Shown: positions 1 through 8,201 of the stretch, one piece after another | Layout of the letters: each line of letters begins with the position of its first letter | How positions within the stretch are numbered: position 1 is the stretch's first letter | Source: Rhodococcus phenolicus | GTDB taxonomy: Bacteria; Actinomycetota; Actinomycetes; Mycobacteriales; Mycobacteriaceae | Assembly: GCF_001646785.1 (NCBI RefSeq) | Contig: NZ_LRRH01000023.1 | Location: 1-64,000, forward strand | Length of the DNA stretch: 64,000 nucleotides | Direction of reading: 5' to 3' | Notes under the pieces: model-generated | Database searches by the model: none | Seen by the model: the letters and a program-made list of their open reading frames with translations, nothing else | What the model was told of the DNA's origin: nothing | Made by a program: the position numbers and the translations under genes

Positions 1-17
1 CCCTGCAGCGCATCCAT
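1..17 (-). CDS. possible 5' tip of a minus-strand gene leaving the window
   Basis: On the minus strand an ATG at position 17 is preceded, about 7-8 bases away, by a purine-rich GAGGGGGG stretch that would serve as a ribosome binding site. The reading frame runs out of the window after five codons (MDALQ). If real, this gene is divergent from the TetR-type regulator at 345 and the two would share the intervening control region. Nothing can be said about its product. Confidence 0.25.
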
Positions 18-344
18 GACGTACCCCCCTCGGACGAGCACCCGCGGCGAACCCGCGTCCCACGGACGCGGTGGACGTTACCAGCGAGAATCCGTGAAAC
101 GCCGGATTTTGTGAACAATCATTCCGAAGCGATCGACTCGTGGTCGATCGCCCCGATCAACGGAGTAATTCCAGTTCACAGGCATGGATACCGAAAGAAT
201 CCGTTCCGAGAACACGACGATCTCGGTTATATGTGGACACCGATTCACACAGGTCGCCGTGGCTTATGCTCACAGGGGCGACACGCCCACAGCGGCACCG
301 GGCAACATCGACAGGGCAAACCGAGCGAACAGAGGCAGGTGCGC
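18..344. promoter_or_regulatory. intergenic control region upstream of the Mce3R-like regulator
   Basis: About 330 bases without a convincing gene. It holds an inverted repeat, GCGATCGA at 129-136 and TCGATCGC at 144-151 with a 7-base spacer, which is a reasonable operator size for a dimeric regulator. A purine-rich AGAGG at 331-335 serves the GTG start at 345. Earlier in-frame ATGs exist from 111, but the peptide they would add has no family similarity that I recognise. Autoregulation through the repeat is inference. Confidence 0.35.
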
Positions 345-1571
345 GTGGTCAGCAATACTTCCTCCCCTCCGGTCGAGCGCCGGTCGCGGCCGAAGGACCG
401 CCGCGACCGCATCGCCACCGCGGCCGCGATCGCCTTCAGCGAGCGCGGCTATCACGGGGTCAGCGTCGAGGACATCGCCGCCGAAGTCGGAATCACCAAG
501 TCCGCGCTCTACCGGCACTTTCCGGGGAAGTACGCGCTCTTCCTCAACTCGGCCCTGATCCTGCTCGACGCGCTCGAGGCCGCGCTCGCACAGTCGTCGG
601 ACACGCATCCGGAAAGCCCCTACGATCAGCTCCGGGCGCACCTGTCCTCGATCATCGGCACCACGATCACGCATCGCCACACCGCGGGTATCTACCGATG
701 GAAACGCCGGTACCTGCGCAAGGAGGACCGCACACCCATCCGCACTCGGTCATGGGAGGTCAACCGCGCCCTGCGAGAATGCGTCATCCGCATCCGCCCC
801 GACCTGTCCGACGGGGACGCCTTCGTCACCGTCGCCGCGATGCTCAGCGTGATCGGCAGTATCACCGCACACAGTCTCGTGCTCTCCCCGCGACGCATCG
901 AGCAACTCCTGCTCGACGCGTGCACCGCGATCGCCGAATCCGATTTCGCGTCGACCGGCAGGACAGCGATCGTGCCGGTGTCCCCGCCGGAGCCGGCCGC
1001 GATGGGCAACATGCGCGAAGATCTGCTGCGCGCGGCGGTCCAGCTCTTCCACGACCGCGGCTATGCGGAGATCGGTGTCGAGGAGATCGCCGCCACCGTC
1101 GGCCTGCCTGCGTCCGGGGTGTACCGCTACTACCCGTCGAAGGCGGACATTCTCGCCGCCGCGTTCTACCGGGCCATCGACGGACTCGAAGCCGCCGTCG
1201 CCGAGGAGGTCCGCACCGCGGCCGGCCCCGTCGACGCGGTGCGGGCACTGACGTCGGTGTACGTGGACCTGTCGTTCTCCCAGCGTGAGCTGATGTCGGT
1301 GTACTTCGCGGAACTGATCAACGTTGCGCCCGGACCGCGCGCGGATCTGCGGCTGCGGCAACGCTCGAACATCGAGCAGTGGGCTGCGCTCGTCCACGAG
1401 GTCCGCCCCGAGTTGTCCGTCGTCGAATCGCGGTTCCTCATGTACGGCGCGCTCAACCTCGTCTCCGACCTCGGGGTGTTCCTCGGTCCCGCCGCCGCCC
1501 AGCAGGAGGCACCGCGCATCCACAATCTGATGATTTCCACTCTGCTCGGTTCGAACGTCCCGGAGGTATAG
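345..1571 (+). CDS. Mce3R-like TetR-family regulator with two DNA-binding domains
   Basis: 408 residues. Two TetR helix-turn-helix domains lie in tandem: the first at about residues 20-65 (ERGYHGVSVEDIAAEVGITK, then LYRHFPGK) and the second at about 222-268 (HDRGYAEIGVEEIAATVG, then VYRYYPSK), each followed by a helical ligand domain. Normal TetR proteins are about 200 residues with one such domain. The double architecture and length match M. tuberculosis Mce3R (406 residues), which represses lipid-import and lipid-metabolism genes. GTG 345 is chosen because AGAGG lies about 9 bases upstream. The stop is 2 bases before the next gene, whose ribosome binding site (CGGAGGT, 1561-1567) lies inside this coding sequence, so the reductase that follows is probably co-transcribed. 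No mce operon is visible here. Family assignment is firm; the regulon is unknown. Confidence 0.85.
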   Translation: MVSNTSSPPVERRSRPKDRRDRIATAAAIAFSERGYHGVSVEDIAAEVGITKSALYRHFPGKYALFLNSALILLDALEAALAQSSDTHPESPYDQLRAHLSSIIGTTITHRHTAGIYRWKRRYLRKEDRTPIRTRSWEVNRALRECVIRIRPDLSDGDAFVTVAAMLSVIGSITAHSLVLSPRRIEQLLLDACTAIAESDFASTGRTAIVPVSPPEPAAMGNMREDLLRAAVQLFHDRGYAEIGVEEIAATVGLPASGVYRYYPSKADILAAAFYRAIDGLEAAVAEEVRTAAGPVDAVRALTSVYVDLSFSQRELMSVYFAELINVAPGPRADLRLRQRSNIEQWAALVHEVRPELSVVESRFLMYGALNLVSDLGVFLGPAAAQQEAPRIHNLMISTLLGSNVPEV

Positions 1572-1573
1572 CC

Positions 1574-2233
1574 ATGGCACGCATCGCAATCATCGGCGGT
1601 CACGGAAAGGTGGCGCTGCACCTCGAGCGGCTCCTGGCCGATGCCGGACACGAGACCACCGCGCTGATCCGGAATCTCGGCCACGCCGACGACGTGCGCG
1701 CCGCCGGGGGCACCCCGGTGGTCGCGGACGTGGAGCAGCTCGACGTCGCCGAACTCGCCGGCCTGCTGCGCGGCCACGACGCCGTGGTGTGGTCGGCCGG
1801 CGCGGGCGGCGGCGACCCGGACCGCACGTACGCGGTGGATCGCGATGCCGCGATCGTCTCGATGGACGCGGCGCAGCAGGCGGGGGTGCGGCGCTACGTG
1901 ATGGTGTCCTACTTCGGGGCCGGACCGGAGCACGGCGTTCCCGAGGACAACAGTTTCTTCCCGTACGCGGAGGCGAAGGCGGCGGCCGATGCCCACCTGC
2001 GTACCACCGGCCTCGACTGGACGATCCTGGGTCCGGGCGCACTGACGACCGACCCGGCGACCGGGTCCATCGACACGGGCGTGGCCGCCGCCGGAGGACG
2101 GGTGAGCCGGGCCGACGTGGCCGCGGTCGTCGCCGCGGTGCTCGACCGTCCGGCCACGGTGCACCGGACCATCGAATTCAACAACGGGCGCACCCCGATC
2201 GGGGATGCGCTGGATCGGGCCGAAAATTCCTGA
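1574..2233 (+). CDS. NAD(P)-binding atypical SDR (NmrA/YwnB-like reductase)
   Basis: 219 residues with an N-terminal Rossmann motif IIGGHGKVA (residues 5-13), the GxxGxxG-type variant of atypical short-chain dehydrogenases that resemble NmrA, BVR-B and YwnB. A YAEAK sequence near residue 135 sits where the YxxxK pair of the family lies. These proteins either reduce small molecules or sense NAD(P)(H); which applies cannot be told from sequence. It starts 2 bases after the regulator's stop and is almost certainly in the same transcript. The usual C-terminal substrate region is short. Confidence 0.8.
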   Translation: MARIAIIGGHGKVALHLERLLADAGHETTALIRNLGHADDVRAAGGTPVVADVEQLDVAELAGLLRGHDAVVWSAGAGGGDPDRTYAVDRDAAIVSMDAAQQAGVRRYVMVSYFGAGPEHGVPEDNSFFPYAEAKAAADAHLRTTGLDWTILGPGALTTDPATGSIDTGVAAAGGRVSRADVAAVVAAVLDRPATVHRTIEFNNGRTPIGDALDRAENS

Positions 2234-2307
2234 AGCGGCGGTCGCGGGAACGGTCCCGGGATAGATTCCGAGGACGATCCGTGACGGCACGACGACGGGA
2301 GTCGCCG

Positions 2308-3099
2308 ATGACGGTATCCGACGGCCTGTGGGATCCGGGCATGGCCTACCTGCGTCTCGGCTCCGGCGCCCCGCTGGTGTTCCTGCCGGGACTGACACCG
2401 AATCATCTTCCGTCGGAGGGTAAATCGCGCAAGGGTCAGCTGGAGTCCATGGCGCGGTACTCCCGGAACCACGAGGTGTGGTCGGTCAACCGGCCGGCCG
2501 GACTCGCGACCGGCACCACGATCGGCGATCTCGCCCGCGCCTACAGCGACGCGATCCGCGCACACCTCGACGGGCCGGTCGATGTGGTCGGCACGTCGAC
2601 CGGAGGCAGCATCGCCCTGCAGCTCGCCGCCGACCATCCGGGCATCGTGCGCCGGGTGGTCCTGGTCGCCTCGGCGTACCGGCTCGGAGCCGGCCGGCGG
2701 GTGCAACGCGACGTCGCGGCCGCGGTCCGGGCCGGTCATCCCCGCCGCGCGTTCGCCGAACTTGCGGCGACCACCGCCGCCCACGGATGGTCCCATCACC
2801 TGTTGTGGGCAGCGGGGTGGCTGCTCGAACCCGCCGCCGGGCGGCACGGATACGACGACATGCTCACGGTCATCGACGCCGAGGACCGCTTCGACCTGTC
2901 GGACCGGCTCGCCGACATCCCGTGCCCGGTGCTGGTCGTCGGCGGCGACCGCGACGGCTTCTACAGCCCCGGCCTGTTCGAGGAAACCGCGGAGGGCGTC
3001 CCGGACGGGCAGCTGCTGCTGTATCCCGGGGTCGGGCACCTGGGCGTGATGCGCAGCGAGCGGCTAGCCGGCGACGTGCTCGACTTCCTCGACCACTGA
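2308..3099 (+). CDS. alpha/beta hydrolase
   Basis: 263 residues of the alpha/beta hydrolase fold. The nucleophile elbow is GTSTGG (about residues 95-100), the acid is likely in GGDRDGFY (about 218) and the histidine in GVGHLG (about 246). An earlier in-frame GTG at 2281 has a good GAGGA 6 bases upstream and would add nine residues (VTARRRESP), so the start is uncertain. It lies 74 bases after the reductase and may belong to the same unit. The 3' end overlaps the end of the opposing monooxygenase gene by 36 bases, so the two genes share coding DNA at their tails. Substrate unknown. Confidence 0.85.
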   Translation: MTVSDGLWDPGMAYLRLGSGAPLVFLPGLTPNHLPSEGKSRKGQLESMARYSRNHEVWSVNRPAGLATGTTIGDLARAYSDAIRAHLDGPVDVVGTSTGGSIALQLAADHPGIVRRVVLVASAYRLGAGRRVQRDVAAAVRAGHPRRAFAELAATTAAHGWSHHLLWAAGWLLEPAAGRHGYDDMLTVIDAEDRFDLSDRLADIPCPVLVVGGDRDGFYSPGLFEETAEGVPDGQLLLYPGVGHLGVMRSERLAGDVLDFLDH

Positions 3100-4992
3100 G
3101 CTCGCTCCGGGGGCCGCGGCCGCGGCGGCCGCGACGGCCTCCTCGAATTCCCGGTGCCCGACCTGCGATCCGAGCAGCAACGCGAGCCGCGCGAGGAATC
3201 CTTCCCGGTCGGATTCGCCGGCCTGGTCGAGTGCGGCGGACAGGCCCAGCCACACGTTCTCGCGCCGCTGTTCGTCGGCGGTCAGCGCCTCGGCCGGTCG
3301 CGCCGGAACAGCCGGGCCGTCGGGGGCGGAGCCGGTGCGCAGCGCGTCGGCGACACCGGACAGCTCGCCTACCGGGACGCGGCACAGCAACAGACTGTCG
3401 GGGCGGATCACGAAGACCTCCCCCGGTGTCGCGCCGAGCGCGTCCGCCAGGTCCGGTGCGTCGAGGGTCGTGACGCCGTCGACGGGTGCGCCGTCGACGA
3501 GTACCGCCCGGACGCTTTCCGGAGCCAGGGCCGCCCCGAGCGCGGCCGCGGCCGCGGCCAGCGCGGCGCTGCCGGTTGCGTCGAGTCCGATGCCGAGCAA
3601 CGCGAAGCCGTTGCCGCGCACAGCGTTCAGCGACGACTCCGCGGGGCTGTCACCGGCGACGCGGACCCGGCGGTCCTCGACGGGATCGCCCGGGAGCACG
3701 CCGGTGAGACCGGCGGCGACGGGCCAGGTGAGCGGGGACAGGCGGGCATGGGTTGCGCTGGACTGCCGCGGGTTGATGAGGTGCCCGAACTCGGGGCGGT
3801 CCACGGCGAGTGCGAGCACGGCGTCGCGGGTCGTGCGGTGCCCGTGGCTGCCGGGCGACATGATGAGCGTGGACTTGCCGGCGTTCGCGACGTTCTGTTC
3901 CCAGGCGTGGTGCCGTTCGGCAGAGTACGCGTCGAGCAGCGCGGGTTCGGCGTTGCCGTGGATGACGGCGGCGAGCTGCCACGCGAGAGTCTCGGCGTCC
4001 TCCATGCCGGAGTTGAGCCCACGCACACCGAAGATCGGTACCAGGTGGGCCGCGTCACCGGCGAACAGGATGCGGTCGTGGGTGAAGTCGCGCAGGGCAA
4101 GCGCGCGAGCGCTGTAGAAGCCGTGCCATTCGAGGGTCCACGGCAGGTCGTTCTGCAGCCAGTCCAGATGCTTGGTGATCCTCGCCCGGATCGCGTCCTC
4201 GCGGGTTTCGATCTCGGCGTCCTCGGAGGGGTCGAGCTGGTAGTCGATGCGCCAGATGTTCCCGGGCTGCTTGTGCATGATGATCGTCGAGCCGGGGTTG
4301 CTCGGCGGGTCGAACCACACCATGCGTTCGGCGGGCAGTTCCGACTCCCAGTGGATGTCGGCGATGACGTAACGGCCCTCGTAGTTGGTGCCCTCGAGGC
4401 GCAACCCGGCGAGTTCGCGCATGCGGCTGCGGCCGCCGTCCGCGGCGACGACCCAGCGTGCCCGCAGATGCCGCTTGCCGTCGGCGGTGTCGATCTCGAG
4501 GGTGACCTCGTCGTCGCCGCGCAGGATGCCGGCGATGCTCGCCGACCAGTGCAGCGTGATGAGCGGGTTGCGTTCGATGGCGTCGACGACGATCTGCTCG
4601 TACTCGGACTGGGAGACGTTGATCATCGGCGGGCGGACGTCGAAGTCGCGCAGCGGCATCCGGAAGTGCAGCACCTGCTTGTCACGGTAGAAGCTGCGAC
4701 CGCCGACCCACGGCAGCACGATCTCGTCGAGTTCGTCGCCGTACCCGAGCCGGGCGGCGGCCTCGAGGCTGTGGCGGGAGATGCAGATTGCGCGGCTGCC
4801 GAACGACACCTGGTCGCCGGCTTCGATGATCGTGACCGGGATGCCGCGCTGGGCCAGGCCGATCGCCGTGGCCATGCCGACGGGGCCCGCGCCCACGACG
4901 ACGACGGGCAGTGCGTCGTCGGCGGGCTGCATCGAGTCGAAGGTCGACGCCGGGTACTTGCGGGGCTGGTAGTAGGTCGACACGGTCGTCAC
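3064..4992 (-). CDS. FAD-dependent aromatic-type hydroxylase (PHBH/MhpA superfamily)
   Basis: 642 residues. The FAD/NAD(P)H signature GAGPVG is at residues 34-39, and the second FAD motif GDAAHLVPIFGVRGLNSGMEDA lies near residues 308-330. A long C-terminal part (about 430-640) corresponds to the thioredoxin-like extension of the MhpA/phenol-hydroxylase branch. Members hydroxylate phenolic or aryl-acid rings using NAD(P)H and O2. GTG 4992 overlaps the stop of the upstream transporter by 4 bases (GTGA), indicating translational coupling; GTG 4983 is an alternative with better spacing to AGGAAGG. With the coupled MHS-type transporter it suggests uptake and hydroxylation of an aromatic acid, or tailoring of the nearby NRPS product. 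No ring-cleavage genes are present, so the substrate stays open. Confidence 0.85.
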   Translation of the reverse strand: MTTVSTYYQPRKYPASTFDSMQPADDALPVVVVGAGPVGMATAIGLAQRGIPVTIIEAGDQVSFGSRAICISRHSLEAAARLGYGDELDEIVLPWVGGRSFYRDKQVLHFRMPLRDFDVRPPMINVSQSEYEQIVVDAIERNPLITLHWSASIAGILRGDDEVTLEIDTADGKRHLRARWVVAADGGRSRMRELAGLRLEGTNYEGRYVIADIHWESELPAERMVWFDPPSNPGSTIIMHKQPGNIWRIDYQLDPSEDAEIETREDAIRARITKHLDWLQNDLPWTLEWHGFYSARALALRDFTHDRILFAGDAAHLVPIFGVRGLNSGMEDAETLAWQLAAVIHGNAEPALLDAYSAERHHAWEQNVANAGKSTLIMSPGSHGHRTTRDAVLALAVDRPEFGHLINPRQSSATHARLSPLTWPVAAGLTGVLPGDPVEDRRVRVAGDSPAESSLNAVRGNGFALLGIGLDATGSAALAAAAAALGAALAPESVRAVLVDGAPVDGVTTLDAPDLADALGATPGEVFVIRPDSLLLCRVPVGELSGVADALRTGSAPDGPAVPARPAEALTADEQRRENVWLGLSAALDQAGESDREGFLARLALLLGSQVGHREFEEAVAAAAAAAPGASSVVEEVEHVAG

Positions 4993-6329
4993 ACCCCTTC
5001 CTGGGTGGCTCGGGCGGCGTGGCCGGGTGTTTCGGCGGAGGGCACGCGGAGGACGAGGATGCTGACGAGGCTGATCAGCGCGATCACGACGAAGTAGCCG
5101 GTGATGGACCACGAGGTTCCGGTCTTCGCGAACAGGGTGGTGGCGATCATCGGGGCGAGGCCCCCGCCGAGTATCGCACCGATCTGGTAGCCGAGGGACG
5201 CGCCGCTGTATCGCACGGCCGGCGGGAACAACTCGGCGAACAGCGCCGACTGGGGGCCGGCGCAGCAGCCGAGCGTGAAGCCGAGTCCGGCCATCGCCAG
5301 GAACATGACCGGCAGGATCGCGGTGTCCATGAGCGGGAAGAACAGCGCGGCTGCGACGACCAGGGCGGCGGAACTGCGGATGTAGACGGTGCGCCGGCCG
5401 ACGAGGTCGGATCGCCACGCGCTGAACGCCATGCCGGCCATCCAGACCGGGCACGAGGCGATGAGCAGGGTCAGCATCGTCGTCTGCGAGAAGCCGAGTT
5501 CCTTCTCGCCGTACTTGAGCACGTAGACCATGTAGGCGTAGGCGATGCCGTTGGTGGCGATGAACGTGCCACCGGCGAGCAGGACGGTCTTCCAGTGCTT
5601 GGTGAGGACCTCGACGATCGGCATCTTCGCCGGTTCGTCGGCGGATTCGTCCTTCGCCTTCCGGAACTCGGCGCTCTCCTCGAGGCCGAGGCGGATCCAC
5701 ATGGCGACGCCGACGAGAACGGCCGACAGCAGGAACGGGACACGCCAGCCCCACGAGTCGAACGTCGCCTCGTCCATGAACACCGACAGCGGCAGGAACA
5801 CCAGGTTGGCGAGGAGCACGCCGGCGGGCACGCCGATCTGCGGTGCCGCACCGTACAGGCCGCGCTTGCCCGCGGGGGCGTTCTCGGTGGCCACGAGCAC
5901 CGCGCCACCCCATTCGCCGCCGACACCGAGTCCCTGGACGAAGCGCAGGACGACGAGCAGGATCGGGGCGGCGACACCGATGGCCGCGTAGTTCGGCAGC
6001 AGGCCGATCGCGACGGTCGCGAAGCCCATCAGCAGCAGCGAGGTCACCAGCATCGACTTGCGACCCACCCGGTCACCGAAGTGGCCCATGACGACGCCGC
6101 CGATGGGACGGGCGACGAACCCGACGGCGAGGGTAGCGAACGCGGCGAGCGTACCGGCCAGGTCGGACGTGCCGGGAAAGAACTGGGGCCCGAGGACGAG
6201 CGCCGCGGCGGTGCCGTAGATGAAGAAGTCGTACCACTCGATCGCGGTGCCTACGAAGCTTCCGAGGGCGGCCTTGCGAGCAGTCGCGGCCGTGCCGCGC
6301 GCTTCTTCCCGCCTGTCGATAACCGTCAT
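4989..6329 (-). CDS. MFS transporter of the metabolite:H+ symporter (MHS) family
   Basis: 446 residues with about 12 hydrophobic segments. It has the MHS N-terminal signature ASxxGTxxEWYDFxxYG-like sequence (GSFVGTAIEWYDFFIYGTAA), a loop 2-3 motif GHFGDRVGRKSML, and EWGGAVLVATENAP in the middle loop. This family imports organic acids such as citrate, shikimate, proline betaine or aromatic acids with protons. The ATG at 6329 has GAAAGG about 9 bases upstream. The gene is coupled to the downstream hydroxylase by a 4-base overlap. The LysR gene upstream lies on the same strand 91 bases away. Confidence 0.88.
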   Translation of the reverse strand: MTVIDRREEARGTAATARKAALGSFVGTAIEWYDFFIYGTAAALVLGPQFFPGTSDLAGTLAAFATLAVGFVARPIGGVVMGHFGDRVGRKSMLVTSLLLMGFATVAIGLLPNYAAIGVAAPILLVVLRFVQGLGVGGEWGGAVLVATENAPAGKRGLYGAAPQIGVPAGVLLANLVFLPLSVFMDEATFDSWGWRVPFLLSAVLVGVAMWIRLGLEESAEFRKAKDESADEPAKMPIVEVLTKHWKTVLLAGGTFIATNGIAYAYMVYVLKYGEKELGFSQTTMLTLLIASCPVWMAGMAFSAWRSDLVGRRTVYIRSSAALVVAAALFFPLMDTAILPVMFLAMAGLGFTLGCCAGPQSALFAELFPPAVRYSGASLGYQIGAILGGGLAPMIATTLFAKTGTSWSITGYFVVIALISLVSILVLRVPSAETPGHAARATQEGV

Positions 6330-6420
6330 GGATGGGGACCTTTCGAGGAGGGCGGAACGTGACCGCCGACACCCACGATGACCCCGACCACAACCCCGTG
6401 AAAAGCGCGAAATTTCCGGG

Positions 6421-7386
6421 TTATTCCACAACTCTCTCGAAGTAGAGCTGTTTCTGCACGTGGGGCGGGACGAACTGCCCCGCCGCGAAGGTGAGAAATT
6501 CCCGGGCCGCCCGGCTCAGCAGGGCCCCGTCCTTCCAGGCGACGACCACGTCGACCGGCTCCGGAACGGGGTCGGTGATGCCGCGCACGGCGATCTCGAG
6601 GCCCTCGTAGGTGATGTCGCGTCGCGGCCGGGACAACAGCAGCGTCCAGCCGAGGCCCCGGCCGACGAAGGCGCGGGACGTCTCGAAGTTGCGGGTGCGG
6701 TACACGATGTTCGGGGTGATCCCGGCCGCCCGGCACACCCCGAGGCCGTGGTTCGAACTCGGTGGTGAATCGAGCAGCACCATCGGTTCGTCGCCGAGGT
6801 CCCGGAGCCGGATCGGCCCGCCGTCCGCGGCGAGGGGATGCGCGGCCGGCAGCAGCACCATCGGGTTGCGCTGCCCGATCACGACGGTACCCAGCCCCGG
6901 CCGCAGCTCCAGCACGTACATCACCGCGACGTCCAGTTCCCCGGACTCGAGCTGCGCGGAGAGATGATTCTGGTCGTCCTCGTGGAAATCGAGCTGCACG
7001 CGCGGGTGGGTGCGGATGAACCCCTCGAGCAGCGGGGGCAGCACGGTCGGTCCCAGGGACGGGTAACACCCGACCTTGACCCTGCCGACGACCTCCCCCG
7101 CCTCGGCGCTCGCATCGGCCTGCAGCTCTCCCGCCTGGTGCAACAGCAGCCGGGCCCGCTCGAGAACGCCTTCGCCGGTGGGGGTGAGCTGCACCCCGCG
7201 GGCACGGCGGCGGATGCACAACCGGGCACCGAGGGCGCGTTCGAGTTCGGTGATCGACGAGGACACCGCCGACTGCGACATGCTCAGCACGTCCGCGGCG
7301 CCGGCGATCGATCCCCACTCCGCGACCGCGACGAACGCCGCGAGTTGCCGGAGCGTGTAGTGGGGAACGGGATCGACTCGGCTCAT
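6421..7386 (-). CDS. LysR-family transcriptional regulator
   Basis: 321 residues. The N-terminal winged helix-turn-helix (about residues 10-68, LRQLAAFVAVAEWGSIAGAA then MSQSAVSSSITELE) is typical LysR, followed by a periplasmic-binding-protein-like effector domain starting near residue 95. ATG 7386 overlaps the stop of the preceding gene (7383) by 4 bases, so the regulator is translated together with that small protein rather than being divergent, which is less common for LysR genes. It is a plausible controller of the transporter and hydroxylase genes immediately downstream and perhaps of the NRPS upstream. The effector is unknown. Confidence 0.9.
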   Translation of the reverse strand: MSRVDPVPHYTLRQLAAFVAVAEWGSIAGAADVLSMSQSAVSSSITELERALGARLCIRRRARGVQLTPTGEGVLERARLLLHQAGELQADASAEAGEVVGRVKVGCYPSLGPTVLPPLLEGFIRTHPRVQLDFHEDDQNHLSAQLESGELDVAVMYVLELRPGLGTVVIGQRNPMVLLPAAHPLAADGGPIRLRDLGDEPMVLLDSPPSSNHGLGVCRAAGITPNIVYRTRNFETSRAFVGRGLGWTLLLSRPRRDITYEGLEIAVRGITDPVPEPVDVVVAWKDGALLSRAAREFLTFAAGQFVPPHVQKQLYFERVVE

Positions 7387-8087
7387 GCTCCCACGGTAGG
7401 CGCTGCGAGTTTCTCGGCGATCTCGGTCCGCACCGTCGACGGCACGGACCCGGCGAACTTCTTGAGGTAGGCCAGCACCCAGTCCCGGTCGGCGGCGAGG
7501 AACGGGAAGTCCGAGCCGACCATGTGCCGGACGGCGAGCATGGGCAGGGGTGCGTCGAGGGCGCGGAAGGCACTGTTGCGCAGACCGGACACCGTGCAGC
7601 CCGGGTAGAACTGACCCAGCATCAGGCCCTGGAGGACGAAATCGGATTTGCGTTCGTTCTGGACCCGCTCGATCACGTCGTAGTCCGTGAGGTCGGGAAA
7701 GACCACGACGACGGCCTTGAGGGCGGCATCGGCACCGGAGTCGGGCGGCAGTTCGGGGAACAGCTCGGCCAGATCGTCGGCGACAGCCCGCATCCGGTCC
7801 TCTCCGACATCGGTGCCCGGGACGAACGCCGCCCAGAACAGCCGCCGGGTGATCGACGGACCGGCGAACGGACACACCGGTCCGGTCCGGCCGAGGTCCT
7901 CGTGCGGCGCGCACAGGAAGTCCACCGCCCACCGCCGGAGTTCACCGGCGCGGGGATGCTCGTCGGTGCCGAAGCCGTCGAACAGGCTGCCGAGTTCGAT
8001 GCCCGAGCGGGGCCCTCGCACACGGAAGTCCGGATGCACCGCGGCGGGGGACGTTTCGGATCCGAGCTGACGGGTGGTGATCGACAT
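7383..8087 (-). CDS. uncharacterised conserved protein with a CPF motif (DUF6875-like)
   Basis: 234 residues with no signal peptide or membrane segment. I believe it belongs to the actinobacterial DUF6875 family, for which I know no established function. Visible features are GPVCPFAGPS near residues 69-78, a hydrophobic strand VVVVFPDL at about 127-134, and a conserved-looking FYPGCTVSGLRN stretch near 172-183. The CPF motif followed by paired strands faintly recalls the YqcI/YcgG group of N-oxygenases; this is an inference, not an alignment. ATG 8087 has GGGAG upstream and its stop is coupled to the LysR gene. It sits 114 bases downstream of the NRPS on the same strand, behind a probable terminator. 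Confidence 0.7.
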   Translation of the reverse strand: MSITTRQLGSETSPAAVHPDFRVRGPRSGIELGSLFDGFGTDEHPRAGELRRWAVDFLCAPHEDLGRTGPVCPFAGPSITRRLFWAAFVPGTDVGEDRMRAVADDLAELFPELPPDSGADAALKAVVVVFPDLTDYDVIERVQNERKSDFVLQGLMLGQFYPGCTVSGLRNSAFRALDAPLPMLAVRHMVGSDFPFLAADRDWVLAYLKKFAGSVPSTVRTEIAEKLAAPTVGA

Positions 8088-8180
8088 GTTTTCTCCCAGA
8101 AGCTATGTGGCCGAGGCTGTGTGGCCGGGACCATCGGATGTCGTGAGACCAGAATCCTGCGGATGCACCGGCCGGACCAG

Positions 8181-8195
8181 GCACCCCAGGGGTGC
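8181..8195 (-). terminator. palindrome just past the NRPS stop
   Basis: GCACCCC-A-GGGGTGC is a perfect 7-base inverted repeat, 6 bases beyond the NRPS stop codon. No T-tract follows on the minus strand, as is usual for actinobacterial terminators. A copy with the same 13-base core lies at 15332-15348 past the stop of the aldo/keto reductase. Confidence 0.45.
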
Positions 8196-8201
8196 GTGTC
8201 C

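Noticed and set aside
4993-5913. A 300-residue N-terminal extension of the hydroxylase
   Set aside because: The extension overlaps the MFS gene in another frame and has no similarity to anything; the family start falls at 4992, with a GTGA overlap.
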